From Roseateles aquatilis (GTDB lineage Bacteria; Pseudomonadota; Gammaproteobacteria; Burkholderiales; Burkholderiaceae_C): a DNA stretch of 64,000 nt. Under the pieces are notes generated by a model that worked only from the letters and a program-made list of their open reading frames with translations, searched no databases and was not told the DNA's origin. The position numbers and the translations under genes are program-made. The stretch is from assembly GCF_002205645.1 (NCBI RefSeq), contig NZ_NIOF01000002.1:372001-436000 (forward strand). The letters run 5' to 3'. Shown in pieces: positions 50,044-60,050 of the stretch (within the stretch, counting starts at the first letter, position 1; each line of letters opens with the position of its first letter).

Positions 50044-51401
50044 TGGCCGGGGCGGGCGGTCGCCCCGGCGTGGCGGCCGCCTGGCCTCCGCGGCCGGACA
50101 GCGTGAAGGAACGATTCGCGCGCGGCGTCTTCAGCACGGTGCTGAGGCTCGCCAGTCCGGCCTACGTGCTGCGCCTGCTGCTGCGTGGGCGCGCCGAGCC
50201 GCTCTACCAATCCCACCTGGCCGAGCGTTTCGGCTTCGGGCCGGCGATCGCGCCAGGCTCGGTGTGGGTGCATGCGGTGTCGCTGGGCGAGACCCGCGCC
50301 GCCGCCGCGCTGATCGATCGCCTGCGGCGGGACCGTCCGGGCCTGCGGCTGCTGCTCACCCACACCACCGCCACGGGCCGCGAGGCCGGCCTGCCGCTGC
50401 TGCGCGACGGCGACGCGCAGCGCTGGCTGCCGTTCGACACGCCCGGCGCGGTGCGTCGATTCCTGCGGCGCACGCGGCCGTCGGTCGGCGTGTTGATGGA
50501 AACGGAGATCTGGCCCAACGTCCAGCGCCAGGCCTTGAAGGCCGGCGTGCCCATGGTGCTGGCCAACGCGCGCCTGTCCGCGCGCAGCCTGCGCCGCGGC
50601 GAGAAATTCCAGGCGCTGCTGGCGCCGGCGGCCCGCGCGCTGCGGCTCGCGCTGGCCCAGACCGCCGAGGATGCCGACCGATTGCGCCAGGCTGGCGTGC
50701 CTGACGTGCGGGTCTGCGGCAACCTCAAGTTCGACTTGCAGCCCGACGAGGCGTTGCTGGCGCGAGGCCGCGCCTGGCGCGCCGGGCTGACCCGTCCGGT
50801 GGTGATGCTGGCCGTCTCCCGCGAAGGGGAAGAGGCCGCGATGCTGGCCGCCTGGCAGGCGGCCGCGGCGGCGCGCGCCGAGGCGGGGTCGCCGTTGCTG
50901 CTGATCGTGCCGCGTCATCCGCAGCGTTTCGACGAGATCGCCGCGCTGGTGACCGATGCCGGGCTGACACTGGCGCGGCGCAGCGCCTTCGGCAGCCACG
51001 AGCACGCGGTGCCGCCGCCGAGCGCCGGCGTGGCGGACGCGTGGCTGGGGGATTCGATGCGCGAGATGGCGCTCTACTACGGCCTGGCGGACGTTGCCTT
51101 GCTGGGGGGGAGCTTCGAGAAGCTCGGCGGGCAGAACCTGATCGAGGCGGCGGCGTGCGGCGTCCCGCTCTTCATGGGACCGCACACCTTCAACTTCGCC
51201 GAAGCGGCCGAGCTGTCATTGGCCGCGGGCGCATCGCGCCGTGCCGCAACGATTCCCACGGCGTTGAGCGAGGCGCTGTCGCTGCTCACCCGTCCCGAGG
51301 AGCGCGATGCGATGGCCGAAGCCGCGACGACGTTCGCCTCGGCGCATCGTGGAGCAGCGGCCCGGATGGCCGCGCAGATCCTGGAACTGGCAAGAATCTG
51401 A
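50043..51401 (+). CDS. waaA: 3-deoxy-D-manno-octulosonic acid (Kdo) transferase
   Basis: This 452-residue glycosyltransferase adds Kdo to lipid A at the inner membrane. Family motifs are WVHAVSLGETRAAAALI, METEIWPNV, VLANARLSARS, LAQTAEDADRL and, in the C-terminal lobe, GGSFEKLGGQNLIEAAACGVP with HTFNF. The start ATG shares one base with the mutase stop. A GTG at 50103 (VKERFARG) gives a more typical length and may be the true start. The gene ends 5 bases before the convergent ATPase gene. Confidence 0.94.
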   Translation: MAGAGGRPGVAAAWPPRPDSVKERFARGVFSTVLRLASPAYVLRLLLRGRAEPLYQSHLAERFGFGPAIAPGSVWVHAVSLGETRAAAALIDRLRRDRPGLRLLLTHTTATGREAGLPLLRDGDAQRWLPFDTPGAVRRFLRRTRPSVGVLMETEIWPNVQRQALKAGVPMVLANARLSARSLRRGEKFQALLAPAARALRLALAQTAEDADRLRQAGVPDVRVCGNLKFDLQPDEALLARGRAWRAGLTRPVVMLAVSREGEEAAMLAAWQAAAAARAEAGSPLLLIVPRHPQRFDEIAALVTDAGLTLARRSAFGSHEHAVPPPSAGVADAWLGDSMREMALYYGLADVALLGGSFEKLGGQNLIEAAACGVPLFMGPHTFNFAEAAELSLAAGASRRAATIPTALSEALSLLTRPEERDAMAEAATTFASAHRGAAARMAAQILELARI

Positions 51402-51406
51402 CGCGG

Positions 51407-53941
51407 CTACTGATTGCTCGTGGCTCGCACTTCACCCAGGGTGGTGACGCCCTGCAGCACCTTGGCGATGCCGTCCTGACGCAGCGTGCGCATGCCCTCG
51501 GCCATCGACTGGTGCATCAGCTCCTCGGCGCGTGAGCCGGTCTGGATCAGGCGACGCAGCGGGCGGCTGACGATCAGCAACTCGTGCAGGCCGGCGCGGC
51601 CCTTGAAGCCGGTGTGATCGCACTTGTCGCAGCCGGGGCTGTGATATCGCAGCAGGTTCGGTTGCCCGTAGGCGCCTTGCCATTCGGCCAGCACCGCCTC
51701 GCGCGCGGGCCGGTTCTCCGGCGAGAAGACGTGCAGGTAATCGTCGAGCAGTTCCTGCAGCGTGGCGTCCGGCATCGGCTCGGACTTGCGGCAGGCCGGG
51801 CAGATGCGCCGCACCAGCCGCTGTGCCAGCACCGCGAGCAGCGAATCGGCGAAGTTGAACGGATCCATGCCCATGTCGAGCAGACGCGTGACGGTTTCCG
51901 GGGCGCTGTTGGTGTGCAGGGTCGAGAGCACCAGGTGACCGGTCAGCGAGGCCTCGACGGCGATCTCGGCGGTTTCCTCGTCACGGATTTCGCCGACCAT
52001 GATCACGTCCGGGTCCGCGCGCAGGAAGGCGCGCAGCGCCTTGGCGAAGGTCCAGTCGATCTTCGGGTTGACCTGCACCTGCCGCAGTCCGTGCTGGGTG
52101 ATTTCGACCGGGTCCTCGGCCGTCCAGATCTTGCGCTCCGGCGTGTTGATCTGCGACAGCACCGAGTGCAGCGTGGTGGTCTTGCCCGAGCCCGTCGGAC
52201 CCACGCACAGCACCATGCCGTAGGGCCGCTCGGCCGCCGCCTTCAGTTCCTTGAGGTTGCGCGCGGACAGGCCCAGCTTCTCCATCGGAATCGGCCGGGC
52301 CGAGGCCAGGATCCGCATCACGACGTCTTCGAGACCGTTGTTGGTCGGGATCGTGGCGACACGCAGCTCGATCTTGTGCGGCGACGAGAACCGCGCGAAA
52401 TTGATCTTGCCGTCCTGCGGCTTGCGCCGCTCGGAGATGTCCAGGTCGCACATGATCTTGATGCGGGCGATCAGGGCGCTGCGGTAGGTGTGAGGCAGTT
52501 CCACGTGGGGCTGCAGCACCCCGTCCTTGCGGAAGCGGATCTTGACCTTCTCCTTGCCCGGGTGCGTCTCGATGTGGATGTCCGAGACGTTCTGGTTGTG
52601 TGCCTCGATGATCATGCTGTTGATCAGACGCACCAGCGAGTTGTCGCTCTGCTCGATCGGATGCTCTTCCTCGCGCGCGGTCTCGCGGGCCGTCTGCTCC
52701 TGGCCCTCGCGCTCCAGCGTTTCGATCAGCTTGTCGGAGCTGTCCAGCTCGAAATCCATCGTCAGCGCCGGCAGGCCGCCGTCGCGGTTGGGCAGCGGCT
52801 GGTTGCCGAAACGCTCGTAGGCGGACGGGATCGCGAACTGCAGCGAGCCCAGCCGCGCCAGCGCCGGCACGACCTTGAGCTGCGTGATGAACTCGACCTC
52901 GTCGATGCAGTCGCGCCGGGTCGGGTCTTCCATGGCGACGATCAAGCGGCCTTCGCGCAGCACCAGCGGCAGCACCTCCAGCCGGCGCGCCACCGAGAAC
53001 GGCAGCTTGCGCACCGCGTCCGGCTCGATCGCGAAGTTGTCCGCGTCGACCAGCGGATAGCCCATCTTGCGCGCCAGCGCGGACTGCAGCTGCGCGCGGG
53101 TGACGATGCCCTTGCGGACCAGCAGCTCGCCCAGCGGCACCGAGCGGTCGTGCTTCTGCTGTTCAAGCGCCTCGTCCAGTTGCGCCTGCGTGACCAGCTC
53201 CAGCGCCAGCAGCGCCTCGCCGATGCGCACCATCGGCATCTTGGCCTGCTGCTCGATGGCTTGCATCAACTGCTCGGCGCTGACGATCTGCTGCGCCACC
53301 AGGATGTCGCCGACGCGCCGGTCGCGCAGCTGACGCTGTTCGTCGACCGCTTCCTCGACCTGCGCCTGCGTCGCCACCAGCTCGCGCACCAGCATGTCGC
53401 CGATGCGCTCGCCGACCTCGAAACTGGTCAGGCCCTCGCGCGGCACGAACATGCATCGGACCCAATCGCTGGTGTCGCTGACCGGCGGAAAGAGGAACAG
53501 GCCCAACTCGGTCTCGTGATGACCGATGGTGACGCCGCGCTGCTCCTCGCCGCCCTGGTAGACCAGGCGGAAGTCGCTGCGCGGCCGCTGATCGAGCGCC
53601 ATCGGATCGCCGGCGTCCTCCGCGTCTCGCGGCGGGACCTCGATCGCGTGCAGCAGCTTCAACGCCTTGAACTGCGAGAACTTCAGCGGCATCGCGTTGC
53701 GCGCTGGCGGCACCACCACCTGCGCCAGCCGCTCCGACGGCACCATCAGGATCACCTTGCCGACGGTGCGGCTGCCGTTCAGGCCGAGGATCTCGCACGC
53801 CTGCGGCTCACGCTGCGGCTTGGGACGGGGATAGGCGGCGAATGGCGGGGTCGGCCACTCGAACAACGGGGCCTGCTCGGCGGCCGGCGAAACACTCGGC
53901 TGGGCAGGGGACCATTGCAGCGGCACGGACGGGTCGGACAT
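51407..53941 (-). CDS. Stand-alone GspE/PilB-family ATPase with MshEN-like domains
   Basis: This is an 844-residue secretion/pilus-type ATPase. Before the core are a ~190-residue N-domain and two successive helical modules with RIGEALLALELVTQAQLDEA and LGELLVRKGIVTRAQLQSAL. These resemble MshEN repeats that bind cyclic di-GMP in other ATPases. The core carries NVSDIHIETHPG, Walker A GPTGSGKTTTLHS, AEDPVEI, ADPDVIMVGEIRDEET and the tetracysteine C-P-A-C/C-D-K-C zinc site. No pilin, platform or secretin gene is adjacent. It could feed a distant type IV pilus or secretion machine. Confidence 0.9.
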   Translation of the reverse strand: MSDPSVPLQWSPAQPSVSPAAEQAPLFEWPTPPFAAYPRPKPQREPQACEILGLNGSRTVGKVILMVPSERLAQVVVPPARNAMPLKFSQFKALKLLHAIEVPPRDAEDAGDPMALDQRPRSDFRLVYQGGEEQRGVTIGHHETELGLFLFPPVSDTSDWVRCMFVPREGLTSFEVGERIGDMLVRELVATQAQVEEAVDEQRQLRDRRVGDILVAQQIVSAEQLMQAIEQQAKMPMVRIGEALLALELVTQAQLDEALEQQKHDRSVPLGELLVRKGIVTRAQLQSALARKMGYPLVDADNFAIEPDAVRKLPFSVARRLEVLPLVLREGRLIVAMEDPTRRDCIDEVEFITQLKVVPALARLGSLQFAIPSAYERFGNQPLPNRDGGLPALTMDFELDSSDKLIETLEREGQEQTARETAREEEHPIEQSDNSLVRLINSMIIEAHNQNVSDIHIETHPGKEKVKIRFRKDGVLQPHVELPHTYRSALIARIKIMCDLDISERRKPQDGKINFARFSSPHKIELRVATIPTNNGLEDVVMRILASARPIPMEKLGLSARNLKELKAAAERPYGMVLCVGPTGSGKTTTLHSVLSQINTPERKIWTAEDPVEITQHGLRQVQVNPKIDWTFAKALRAFLRADPDVIMVGEIRDEETAEIAVEASLTGHLVLSTLHTNSAPETVTRLLDMGMDPFNFADSLLAVLAQRLVRRICPACRKSEPMPDATLQELLDDYLHVFSPENRPAREAVLAEWQGAYGQPNLLRYHSPGCDKCDHTGFKGRAGLHELLIVSRPLRRLIQTGSRAEELMHQSMAEGMRTLRQDGIAKVLQGVTTLGEVRATSNQ

Positions 53942-54135
53942 GTAGCGGTCTCCGCGAATTTCTCGTCCGGGAACACCGAGCCAGCGACAACATTCGCCGA
54001 CTGTCGGCCTCCCCAGGCGCTCATAGGTAGAAGAGTAACCCGTTTATGTGAATTACCCACCCGGAGAAGCCATCAGCGCCTCTGAAAACTTGGGTTCAAG
54101 GAGGGGCAAGGACCGACCCCGCTAGACTGGCCGGC

Positions 54136-54774
54136 ATGAAGAACATTCTGCTGACCGGCTTCGAACCGTTCGGAGGCGAGCGCGTCAACCCGTCGTGGGA
54201 ACTGGCCCGCGCCCTGAACGGCGAGCTGATCGGCGGGTGCCGGGTGGTCTCGGTGCAACTGCCTTGTGTGTTCGGCGAGGCCTTGCGGCAACTGGACGAG
54301 GCGCTGGACCGCATCCGACCCGTGACGGTGCTGGCGATCGGCCAGGCGGGCGGGCGCTGCGATCTGTCCCTGGAACGGATCGCGATCAATGTGGACGACG
54401 CGCGCATCCCGGACAACGCCGGCGCCCAGCCGATCGACGAGCCGGTCGTCCCGGCCGGTCCGGCGGCGTACTTCTCGACGCTGCCGATCAAGGCGATCGT
54501 GGCGGGCCTGCGGGCGCAGGGATTCCCGGCGTCGGTCTCGCAGACGGCGGGCACCTTCGTCTGCAATCACCTGTTCTACGGCCTGCAGCATCGACTGGCC
54601 GCCAGCGGCGTGCGCAGCGGCTTCATGCACATCCCGTATCTGCCGGAGCAGGCGGCGCATCACCCCGGCGCGCCCAGTCTGCCGCTGCCGACGCTGGTGG
54701 CCGCCACGCGGGTGGCCCTTGCCTTGGCCACGAGCGCCGAGGAACTGCGGCAGGGCGGCGGTCAGCTCGATTGA
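54136..54774 (+). CDS. pcp: Pyrrolidone-carboxylate peptidase (pyroglutamyl peptidase I)
   Basis: This 212-residue cytosolic cysteine peptidase removes N-terminal pyroglutamate. It has the family start [20 protein letters not shown], catalytic Glu region [21 protein letters not shown], the active-site Cys in [12 protein letters not shown] and the His in [10 protein letters not shown]. The length is normal for the family. It is divergent from the lone ATPase with a 194-base gap. Confidence 0.95.
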   Translation: MKNILLTGFEPFGGERVNPSWELARALNGELIGGCRVVSVQLPCVFGEALRQLDEALDRIRPVTVLAIGQAGGRCDLSLERIAINVDDARIPDNAGAQPIDEPVVPAGPAAYFSTLPIKAIVAGLRAQGFPASVSQTAGTFVCNHLFYGLQHRLAASGVRSGFMHIPYLPEQAAHHPGAPSLPLPTLVAATRVALALATSAEELRQGGGQLD

Positions 54775-55017
54775 CCGGTCGCCAGCAGGTTGCCGTCGGC
54801 ATGCCATGTCAGGCCATCGGCCTGACAACGCGGCGGCATGGCGTCATCGCGATGCTCCCCAACCGTTGATCGCTGCCCCTGCGACGGCGCCGCTTGGCGA
54901 TCTCGGTTCGCGTGTGATGTGAACTCGCGGCGAGCGCGAATTCTTGGGTGGTTCTGGGTGGCAGCTCACTTTGCTTGATGCATGTCAAGGACAGCGCCGC
55001 TCCTGCGACACGAGACC

Positions 55018-55032
55018 GTTGGGTGACCCAAC
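55018..55032. promoter_or_regulatory. Perfect 15-bp palindrome upstream of the bufferin operon
   Basis: GTTGGGT-G-ACCCAAC lies 98 bases before the DUF2282 gene. It is the clearest dyad in the 355-base gap 54775-55129, which holds no credible gene. A shorter CTTGA...TCAAG repeat lies at 54974-54989. Bufferin operons are often controlled by metal- or ECF-sigma-linked regulators. Which factor acts here is not visible. Confidence 0.45.
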
Positions 55033-55129
55033 TGAGGCGCCTGTGCTCGGCGGGCATGGCAATCGTGCCGGACGCCCTGCGCAAGTTCAGTCATATCGCG
55101 GGGGCGTGCCCTGCATTTTGGAGTCACCC

Positions 55130-55414
55130 ATGAATACCCGTCACGTTGTCCTGGCCGCCCTGACGGCCGCCCTGTCTGTCGGCGCCGCTGGCGCCGCTCA
55201 CGCCGCCAACGGCAAGGAGAAGTGCTACGGCGTCGCCAAGGCCGGTCAGAACGACTGCGCCAACACGACTGGCGTCCATTCCTGCGCTGGCCAGTCCAAG
55301 GTCGACAACGCGCCGGACGAATGGAAGTACGTCGCCAAGGGCACCTGCAAGGTGGCCGGCGGCAAGACCGCCGATGAGGTGAAGGCCGAAGCCGTCACCA
55401 GGGCCGGCAAGTGA
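55130..55414 (+). CDS. DUF2282 bufferin-type RiPP precursor (BufA1)
   Basis: This 94-residue precursor peptide has a Sec signal peptide (about 1-25, cleavage after AHA). Its four cysteines are C32, C43, C52 and C73, in the contexts [21 protein letters not shown] and KGTC. GGAG 6 bases before the ATG supports the start. DUF2282 proteins have been identified as bufferins: exported ribosomal peptides whose central Cys are oxidised by a DUF692 enzyme and which bind copper. The neighbouring DUF692 and DUF2063 genes complete the set. The copper role is from the family, not shown here. Confidence 0.93.
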   Translation: MNTRHVVLAALTAALSVGAAGAAHAANGKEKCYGVAKAGQNDCANTTGVHSCAGQSKVDNAPDEWKYVAKGTCKVAGGKTADEVKAEAVTRAGK

Positions 55415-56394
55415 AAGCCGGCGCCACGCTCTGGCCGGTCGCGGTCGGCATCGGGTGGCGCCAGCCCCATTACCGGGAGGTGATGGAGCGAGGCGCTCCC
55501 GGCGTCGATTTCCTGGAGGTCCATACCGAAAACTTCGTCGCGCCGGGTGGCGCCTCCCGGCAGATGCTGCTGGACGCGGCTCGCCGGCATCCGGTGAGCT
55601 TGCACGGCGTGGGGCTCGGGCTGGGTTCCGCGGTCGGCATCGATTGGTCTCATCTGAAACGCGTGCGCGAGCTGGTCGACGCGGTGCGCCCGGCGCTGGT
55701 GTCGGAACACGCCTGCTTCAGCCGCGTGCAGCGCCATCACGAGGCGATGCACGCGCATGAACTGCTGCCGATCCCGTTCAGCGCCGACAGCCTGGCGTTG
55801 CTGGCTTCACAGGTCGATACGGTCCAGCAGGCACTTGGGCGCCAGATCCTGATCGAGAACCTGAGCGCCTATGTCGCCTGGGACGAGGACGCGATCAGCG
55901 AACCCGATTTCTTCAACGCGCTCGCCGCGAAGACGGGCTGTGGTCTGCTGCTCGATCTCAACAACCTGCTGGTCAACGCCCTGAATCGCGGCCGCGACGC
56001 CGAGGCCGCGGTGCTCGATTGCCACGCCTGGCTCGACCGCATCGACGCGGGGGCCGTCGGACAGTACCACTTGGCCGGTCATGCGCGGCTGGGCGATCTG
56101 GTCATCGACGACCACGGCAGCCAGGTCGGCGAGGAGGCCTGGGCGATCTACCGCCATGCGCTCGGTCGGATTGGTGCACGGCCGACCCTGGTCGAGTGGG
56201 ACAACAACATCCCGTCGCTGCAGAAGCTTTCCAGCGAAGTCGCGCGCGCCCGCGCGGAGCAGGGCACGCTGGATCGAGCGCTCATCGCCCCACCGCCCCT
56301 TCGGCTGTCGGCGCGCAATGAGTCCGCGGGCCGCTCCGGACGTGTCGGCCATGCGGTGGCCACCATGCAGGAGGCCGACGATGCCGCTGAATGA
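55411..56394 (+). CDS. DUF692 MNIO enzyme, bufferin-modifying (BufB)
   Basis: This 327-residue multinuclear non-heme iron oxidase is a TIM-barrel of the MbnB family. It modifies Cys residues of the precursor. The sequence begins [20 protein letters not shown]. Metal-ligand-rich stretches are [51 protein letters not shown] and VEWDNNIPS. The GTG start overlaps the precursor stop (GTGA), and the 3' end overlaps the next gene by 14 bases. Confidence 0.93.
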   Translation: MKAGATLWPVAVGIGWRQPHYREVMERGAPGVDFLEVHTENFVAPGGASRQMLLDAARRHPVSLHGVGLGLGSAVGIDWSHLKRVRELVDAVRPALVSEHACFSRVQRHHEAMHAHELLPIPFSADSLALLASQVDTVQQALGRQILIENLSAYVAWDEDAISEPDFFNALAAKTGCGLLLDLNNLLVNALNRGRDAEAAVLDCHAWLDRIDAGAVGQYHLAGHARLGDLVIDDHGSQVGEEAWAIYRHALGRIGARPTLVEWDNNIPSLQKLSSEVARARAEQGTLDRALIAPPPLRLSARNESAGRSGRVGHAVATMQEADDAAE

Positions 56395-57226
56395 TTTCAA
56401 GGACATGAGCGAGCGATATGAGCTGCTGTCACGGCAGTCACGTCTGGTGGAGGCGGTGCTCGCCGCCCCCGGCTCCGAGCCGTCGTCGCTGGTGCCATCC
56501 GGCCTGCAGGCGCTGCCGGGCATCCGGGGCGGCTTGCCGCGTGCGTTGCAGGTCTATCGCAGCCACGCGGTGGCATTGGCGGATCGCGCCCTGACGGCCA
56601 TCTATCCGCGTTTGCGCGATCAGATGGAGGCACAAGCTGCCGGCAGCTTCGCCGCGTTGGCCTGGGCCTGCTGGCGACTGCATGCGCCGGCGCAGGCCGA
56701 TCTGGGTGATTGGGGCGAGGCGCTGATCGGGATGCTCGCGCGGGCTCGAGCCGAACAAGGCCTGCCGGCAACCTGGCCCGCGCTGGCACGACTGGAGTGG
56801 GCGATGCATCGCGTCGAACGCCTCGCCGACGTGTCGCCCGACCTCGGATCGTTGGCGCTTCTCGGGCGTCTGCCCGCTGGGGCGGTTCGGGTGGTGCTGT
56901 CGCGTCAAGTCGAACTGCTGCGCTGCGACGACATCGAGTCGCGCGAGGTGTTGTCGATTCCGGAGGAAGCCTTCGGTCAAGGACCGCGGGAAGCGCTGAT
57001 CGTGTGGCGAGACGGCTGGAAGGGCAGTGCCATGGCGCTCGATGCCGCCGCCCTGCGCTGGTACGAGGCGCTCGACGAAGGCCTGGACCTGGAGCGCTCG
57101 CTGCTTGCGGCCGGGCCAGGTTTCGATTTCATCGCGTGGCTGCCAGCGGCGGTTACGCGAGGTTGGCTGGCGTGCATCGAGACCGCGGGTGTCGCGGCAG
57201 TGATGGCGCCGTCATCCGTGCGATGA
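56381..57226 (+). CDS. DUF2063 partner protein (BufC)
   Basis: This 281-residue protein has the DUF2063 N-terminal region (VYRSHAVALADRALTAIYPRL) with the typical AALAWACWRLHAPA helix. In MbnBC-type enzymes the DUF2063-like partner grips the precursor peptide and holds it in the DUF692 active site. It starts within the 3' end of the DUF692 gene, and its stop overlaps the DoxX-type start (ATGA). Confidence 0.9.
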   Translation: MPLNDFKDMSERYELLSRQSRLVEAVLAAPGSEPSSLVPSGLQALPGIRGGLPRALQVYRSHAVALADRALTAIYPRLRDQMEAQAAGSFAALAWACWRLHAPAQADLGDWGEALIGMLARARAEQGLPATWPALARLEWAMHRVERLADVSPDLGSLALLGRLPAGAVRVVLSRQVELLRCDDIESREVLSIPEEAFGQGPREALIVWRDGWKGSAMALDAAALRWYEALDEGLDLERSLLAAGPGFDFIAWLPAAVTRGWLACIETAGVAAVMAPSSVR

Positions 57227-57813
57227 GGGGACGTATGTTCATGATCAACCACCTGGGCCGCGCGAACGTGGCCTTTTCGACGGTGCCGACGACGCGCCTG
57301 TTCCGATCTCCCTGGCGCCGGGCACTCGGCGCGATCGGTCGCGCGCTGACCGATCCCGGCGCGCGCGGCTCGAGCCGACTTCGCGGTAGCCTTGGCACCC
57401 TGGTCGAAGGGCTGCAGGACGTGGTCGCGCTCACTGCCCGCTGGTATGTCGGCATGGCATTCCTGATGTCGGGCCTGACCAAGATCCGGGACTGGGACAC
57501 GACCCTGGCGCTGTTCCAGGACGAGTACCACGTGCCCTTGCTGCCGCCGGAGGCCGCCGCATGGCTGGGCACCGGCGGCGAGCTCCTGCTGCCGGTCCTG
57601 CTGATGCTCGGTCTGGGCGGGCGATTCGCGGCGCTCGGCCTGAGCGTCGTGAACGTGATCGCGGTCTTCAGCCTGACCGACATCGCGCCGGCCGCGCTGA
57701 TCCAGCATCAACTCTGGGGCGCGTTGCTGATCGTGCTGGCGGTGTTCGGTCCGGGACGCGGCGCCATCGACGCCGCGATCCGCGCCTGGCTCATTCGCGC
57801 GGACGGAAGGTGA
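57223..57813 (+). CDS. DoxX-family membrane protein (BufD)
   Basis: This 196-residue protein has three to four membrane helices and the DoxX motif YVGMAFLMSGLTKIRDWDTTLALF. DoxX proteins are common companions of bufferin clusters and may handle the modified peptide or electrons. The start at 57223 makes the usual ATGA overlap. ATG 57235, behind GAGGGG, is a good alternative. The 3' end overlaps convergent tolA by 23 bases. Confidence 0.86.
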   Translation: MRGRMFMINHLGRANVAFSTVPTTRLFRSPWRRALGAIGRALTDPGARGSSRLRGSLGTLVEGLQDVVALTARWYVGMAFLMSGLTKIRDWDTTLALFQDEYHVPLLPPEAAAWLGTGGELLLPVLLMLGLGGRFAALGLSVVNVIAVFSLTDIAPAALIQHQLWGALLIVLAVFGPGRGAIDAAIRAWLIRADGR

Positions 57814-58702
57814 TGATCATCACGCGGGGCACCGTGCCGTCGGTGTCCCGCGGCAGGATCTCCGTCTTGTCCAACGCCCGCAGCACGGCATTGTCGAAGT
57901 CCGGCAGACCGCTGGACTTGACGATCTTGCGGGCGACGATGGTGCCGTCGGGACCGGCGCGCACCTCGACCTCGGCCTCGGGGTTGGATGGGCCGCCCGG
58001 GTCGTTGTAGATGATGTTGGGCCGCACGCGGGCCTTGATGCGCCCCGCGTAGTTGGCCGACGGACCGGAGCTCTTCAGCGCGTTGCCGGTCGAGGTGGGA
58101 CCGCCGCTGGCGCCCGCCATCCCCTGGATGCGTCGGATGTTCTCCTGGCGCTGCGCCTCGGCCCGGGCCTCGGCGTCCTTGCGGGCCTTCTCCGCCTTGG
58201 CCTTCTCGGCCTTGTCCTTGGCCGCGTCGTCCTTCTTCGCCTGCTCTTCCTTGAGCTTGCGATCGCGCTCTTTCTTGTCGGCCTCGTCCTTCTTCTGCTG
58301 CTCGAGCTTGCGCTTCTCGTCGGCCTCGCGCTGCGCTTGTTCTTCCTTCTGCTTGCGCTCCTTGGCCTTGGCGATCGCGATGTCCGCGTCGCGCTGCGCC
58401 TGGACCTCCTGAGGCGTCGGCTCCTGAGGTTTGGGAGGTTCCGGTTTCGGTTCAGGCTTCGGAGGTTCCGGCTGGTTGTCCGTCGGCAGTTGCTCCTTGG
58501 GCGCGGCCGCCTTCGGGACGGCCGACCACAACTCCGCCTCCAGGGCGGGCACCGGCTTGGAGCGCCAGCTGACGCCGAAGCTCAACGCCATCACCAGCAG
58601 GACGTGGGCGACGATCGCCAGGCTGAACCCGCGGCCCAGGCCGGGCGCGGGCGGCGGCCGCAACGCGTCGCGGTCGAGAGGAAGTCGGGAGGCCATGCTC
58701 AT
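57791..58702 (-). CDS. tolA: TolA, envelope energy-transducing protein
   Basis: This 303-residue protein spans the inner membrane once (GFSLAIVAHVLLVMALSFGV), has a Pro/Glu/Lys-rich stretch, then a long highly charged coiled coil (about 105-195, Lys/Glu/Ala/Asp). A C-terminal TonB-like domain (KARVRPNIIYNDPGGPSNP...) follows. It links TolQR to outer-membrane Pal to coordinate envelope constriction. tolB and pal, which usually follow, are absent here; the converging gene is the bufferin DoxX. Confidence 0.92.
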   Translation of the reverse strand: MSMASRLPLDRDALRPPPAPGLGRGFSLAIVAHVLLVMALSFGVSWRSKPVPALEAELWSAVPKAAAPKEQLPTDNQPEPPKPEPKPEPPKPQEPTPQEVQAQRDADIAIAKAKERKQKEEQAQREADEKRKLEQQKKDEADKKERDRKLKEEQAKKDDAAKDKAEKAKAEKARKDAEARAEAQRQENIRRIQGMAGASGGPTSTGNALKSSGPSANYAGRIKARVRPNIIYNDPGGPSNPEAEVEVRAGPDGTIVARKIVKSSGLPDFDNAVLRALDKTEILPRDTDGTVPRVMIITFRPRE

Positions 58703-58724
58703 CGCGTGCGGTCTGTCCTCGACA

Positions 58725-59165
<441 letters not shown>

Positions 59166-59186
59166 GTCGGTCTCCGTCGGTCGCGA

Positions 59187-59879
59187 TCAGCGCGCCGCGG
59201 CCGGCGCGGGTTGGCCGGCGTTGCGCTGCAGGATGTTGGAGAACTCCTCGATGAAGGTCTCCAGCGTGATCGCGTTGCGGTCGATCTGGCGCGCGAAGCG
59301 GTTGAAGGCCAGCACCGCCGGAATCGCGGCGAACAGGCCGATCGCAGTCGCCACCAGCGCCTCGGCGATGCCCGGCGCGACGGTGGCCAGCGTCACCTGC
59401 GTCAGGTTGGACAGGCCGACGAAGGCGTGCATGATCCCCCAGATGGTGCCGAACAGCCCCACGTAGGGCGATACCGAGCCCACCGAGGCCAGGAACGACA
59501 GGTGCGATTCCATCGCGTCGAGCTCGCGCTGGAAGCTGGCGCGCATGGCGCGGCGGGCGCCGTCCAGCAGCGCGGTGGGGTCCACCACGCGCTTCTCGCG
59601 CAGCTTCAGGAATTCGCGCATGCCGGACGCGAAGATGCGCTCCAGCGGCGCGCCGTCCTGGCGGTTGGACACGCTGGTGTAGAGGTCGTTGAGGTTCTTG
59701 CCGGACCAGAACTCCTGCTCGAAGCCCTCGTTGCGCGCCTTGATGCGCGACAGCGAGATCAGCTTGCTGAAGATCACGCTCCAGCTGGCCAGCGACACCA
59801 GCAGCAACGCGGCGATCACCAGCTGCACCGTGAGGCTCGCGTGGGCGATCAGGGAAACGATGGAGAGGTCTTGGTTCAT
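59187..59879 (-). CDS. tolQ: TolQ
   Basis: This 230-residue MotA/TolQ/ExbB proton channel has three membrane helices (LTVQLVIAALLLVSLASWSV; LASVGSVSPYVGLFGTIWGI; ALVATAIGLFAAIPAVLAFN). It partners with TolR and TolA in outer-membrane integrity and cell division. A 171-base gap upstream (59880-60050) separates it from ybgC and shows no gene. Confidence 0.95.
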   Translation of the reverse strand: MNQDLSIVSLIAHASLTVQLVIAALLLVSLASWSVIFSKLISLSRIKARNEGFEQEFWSGKNLNDLYTSVSNRQDGAPLERIFASGMREFLKLREKRVVDPTALLDGARRAMRASFQRELDAMESHLSFLASVGSVSPYVGLFGTIWGIMHAFVGLSNLTQVTLATVAPGIAEALVATAIGLFAAIPAVLAFNRFARQIDRNAITLETFIEEFSNILQRNAGQPAPAAAR

Positions 59880-60050
59880 GAGGTCGGCGAGGGGTGATCG
59901 CTGGGGGCGTCCGGAGCGGGCGCCGGGTTGAAGTCGACGGTCAAAGGCGGAATTGTGACAAGGCTGGGCGCCTCATCGGCAAACGGCGGGCCAGCGTCTG
60001 CAAACAAGCGTGTCAGCGATCTGCGAAACGAGCCGGGGCGCGCCGTCACG

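Noticed and set aside
54809-55084. Minus-strand 91-codon frame upstream of the bufferin operon
   Set aside because: Arg-rich low-quality sequence crossing the operator-like palindrome; no ribosome site.
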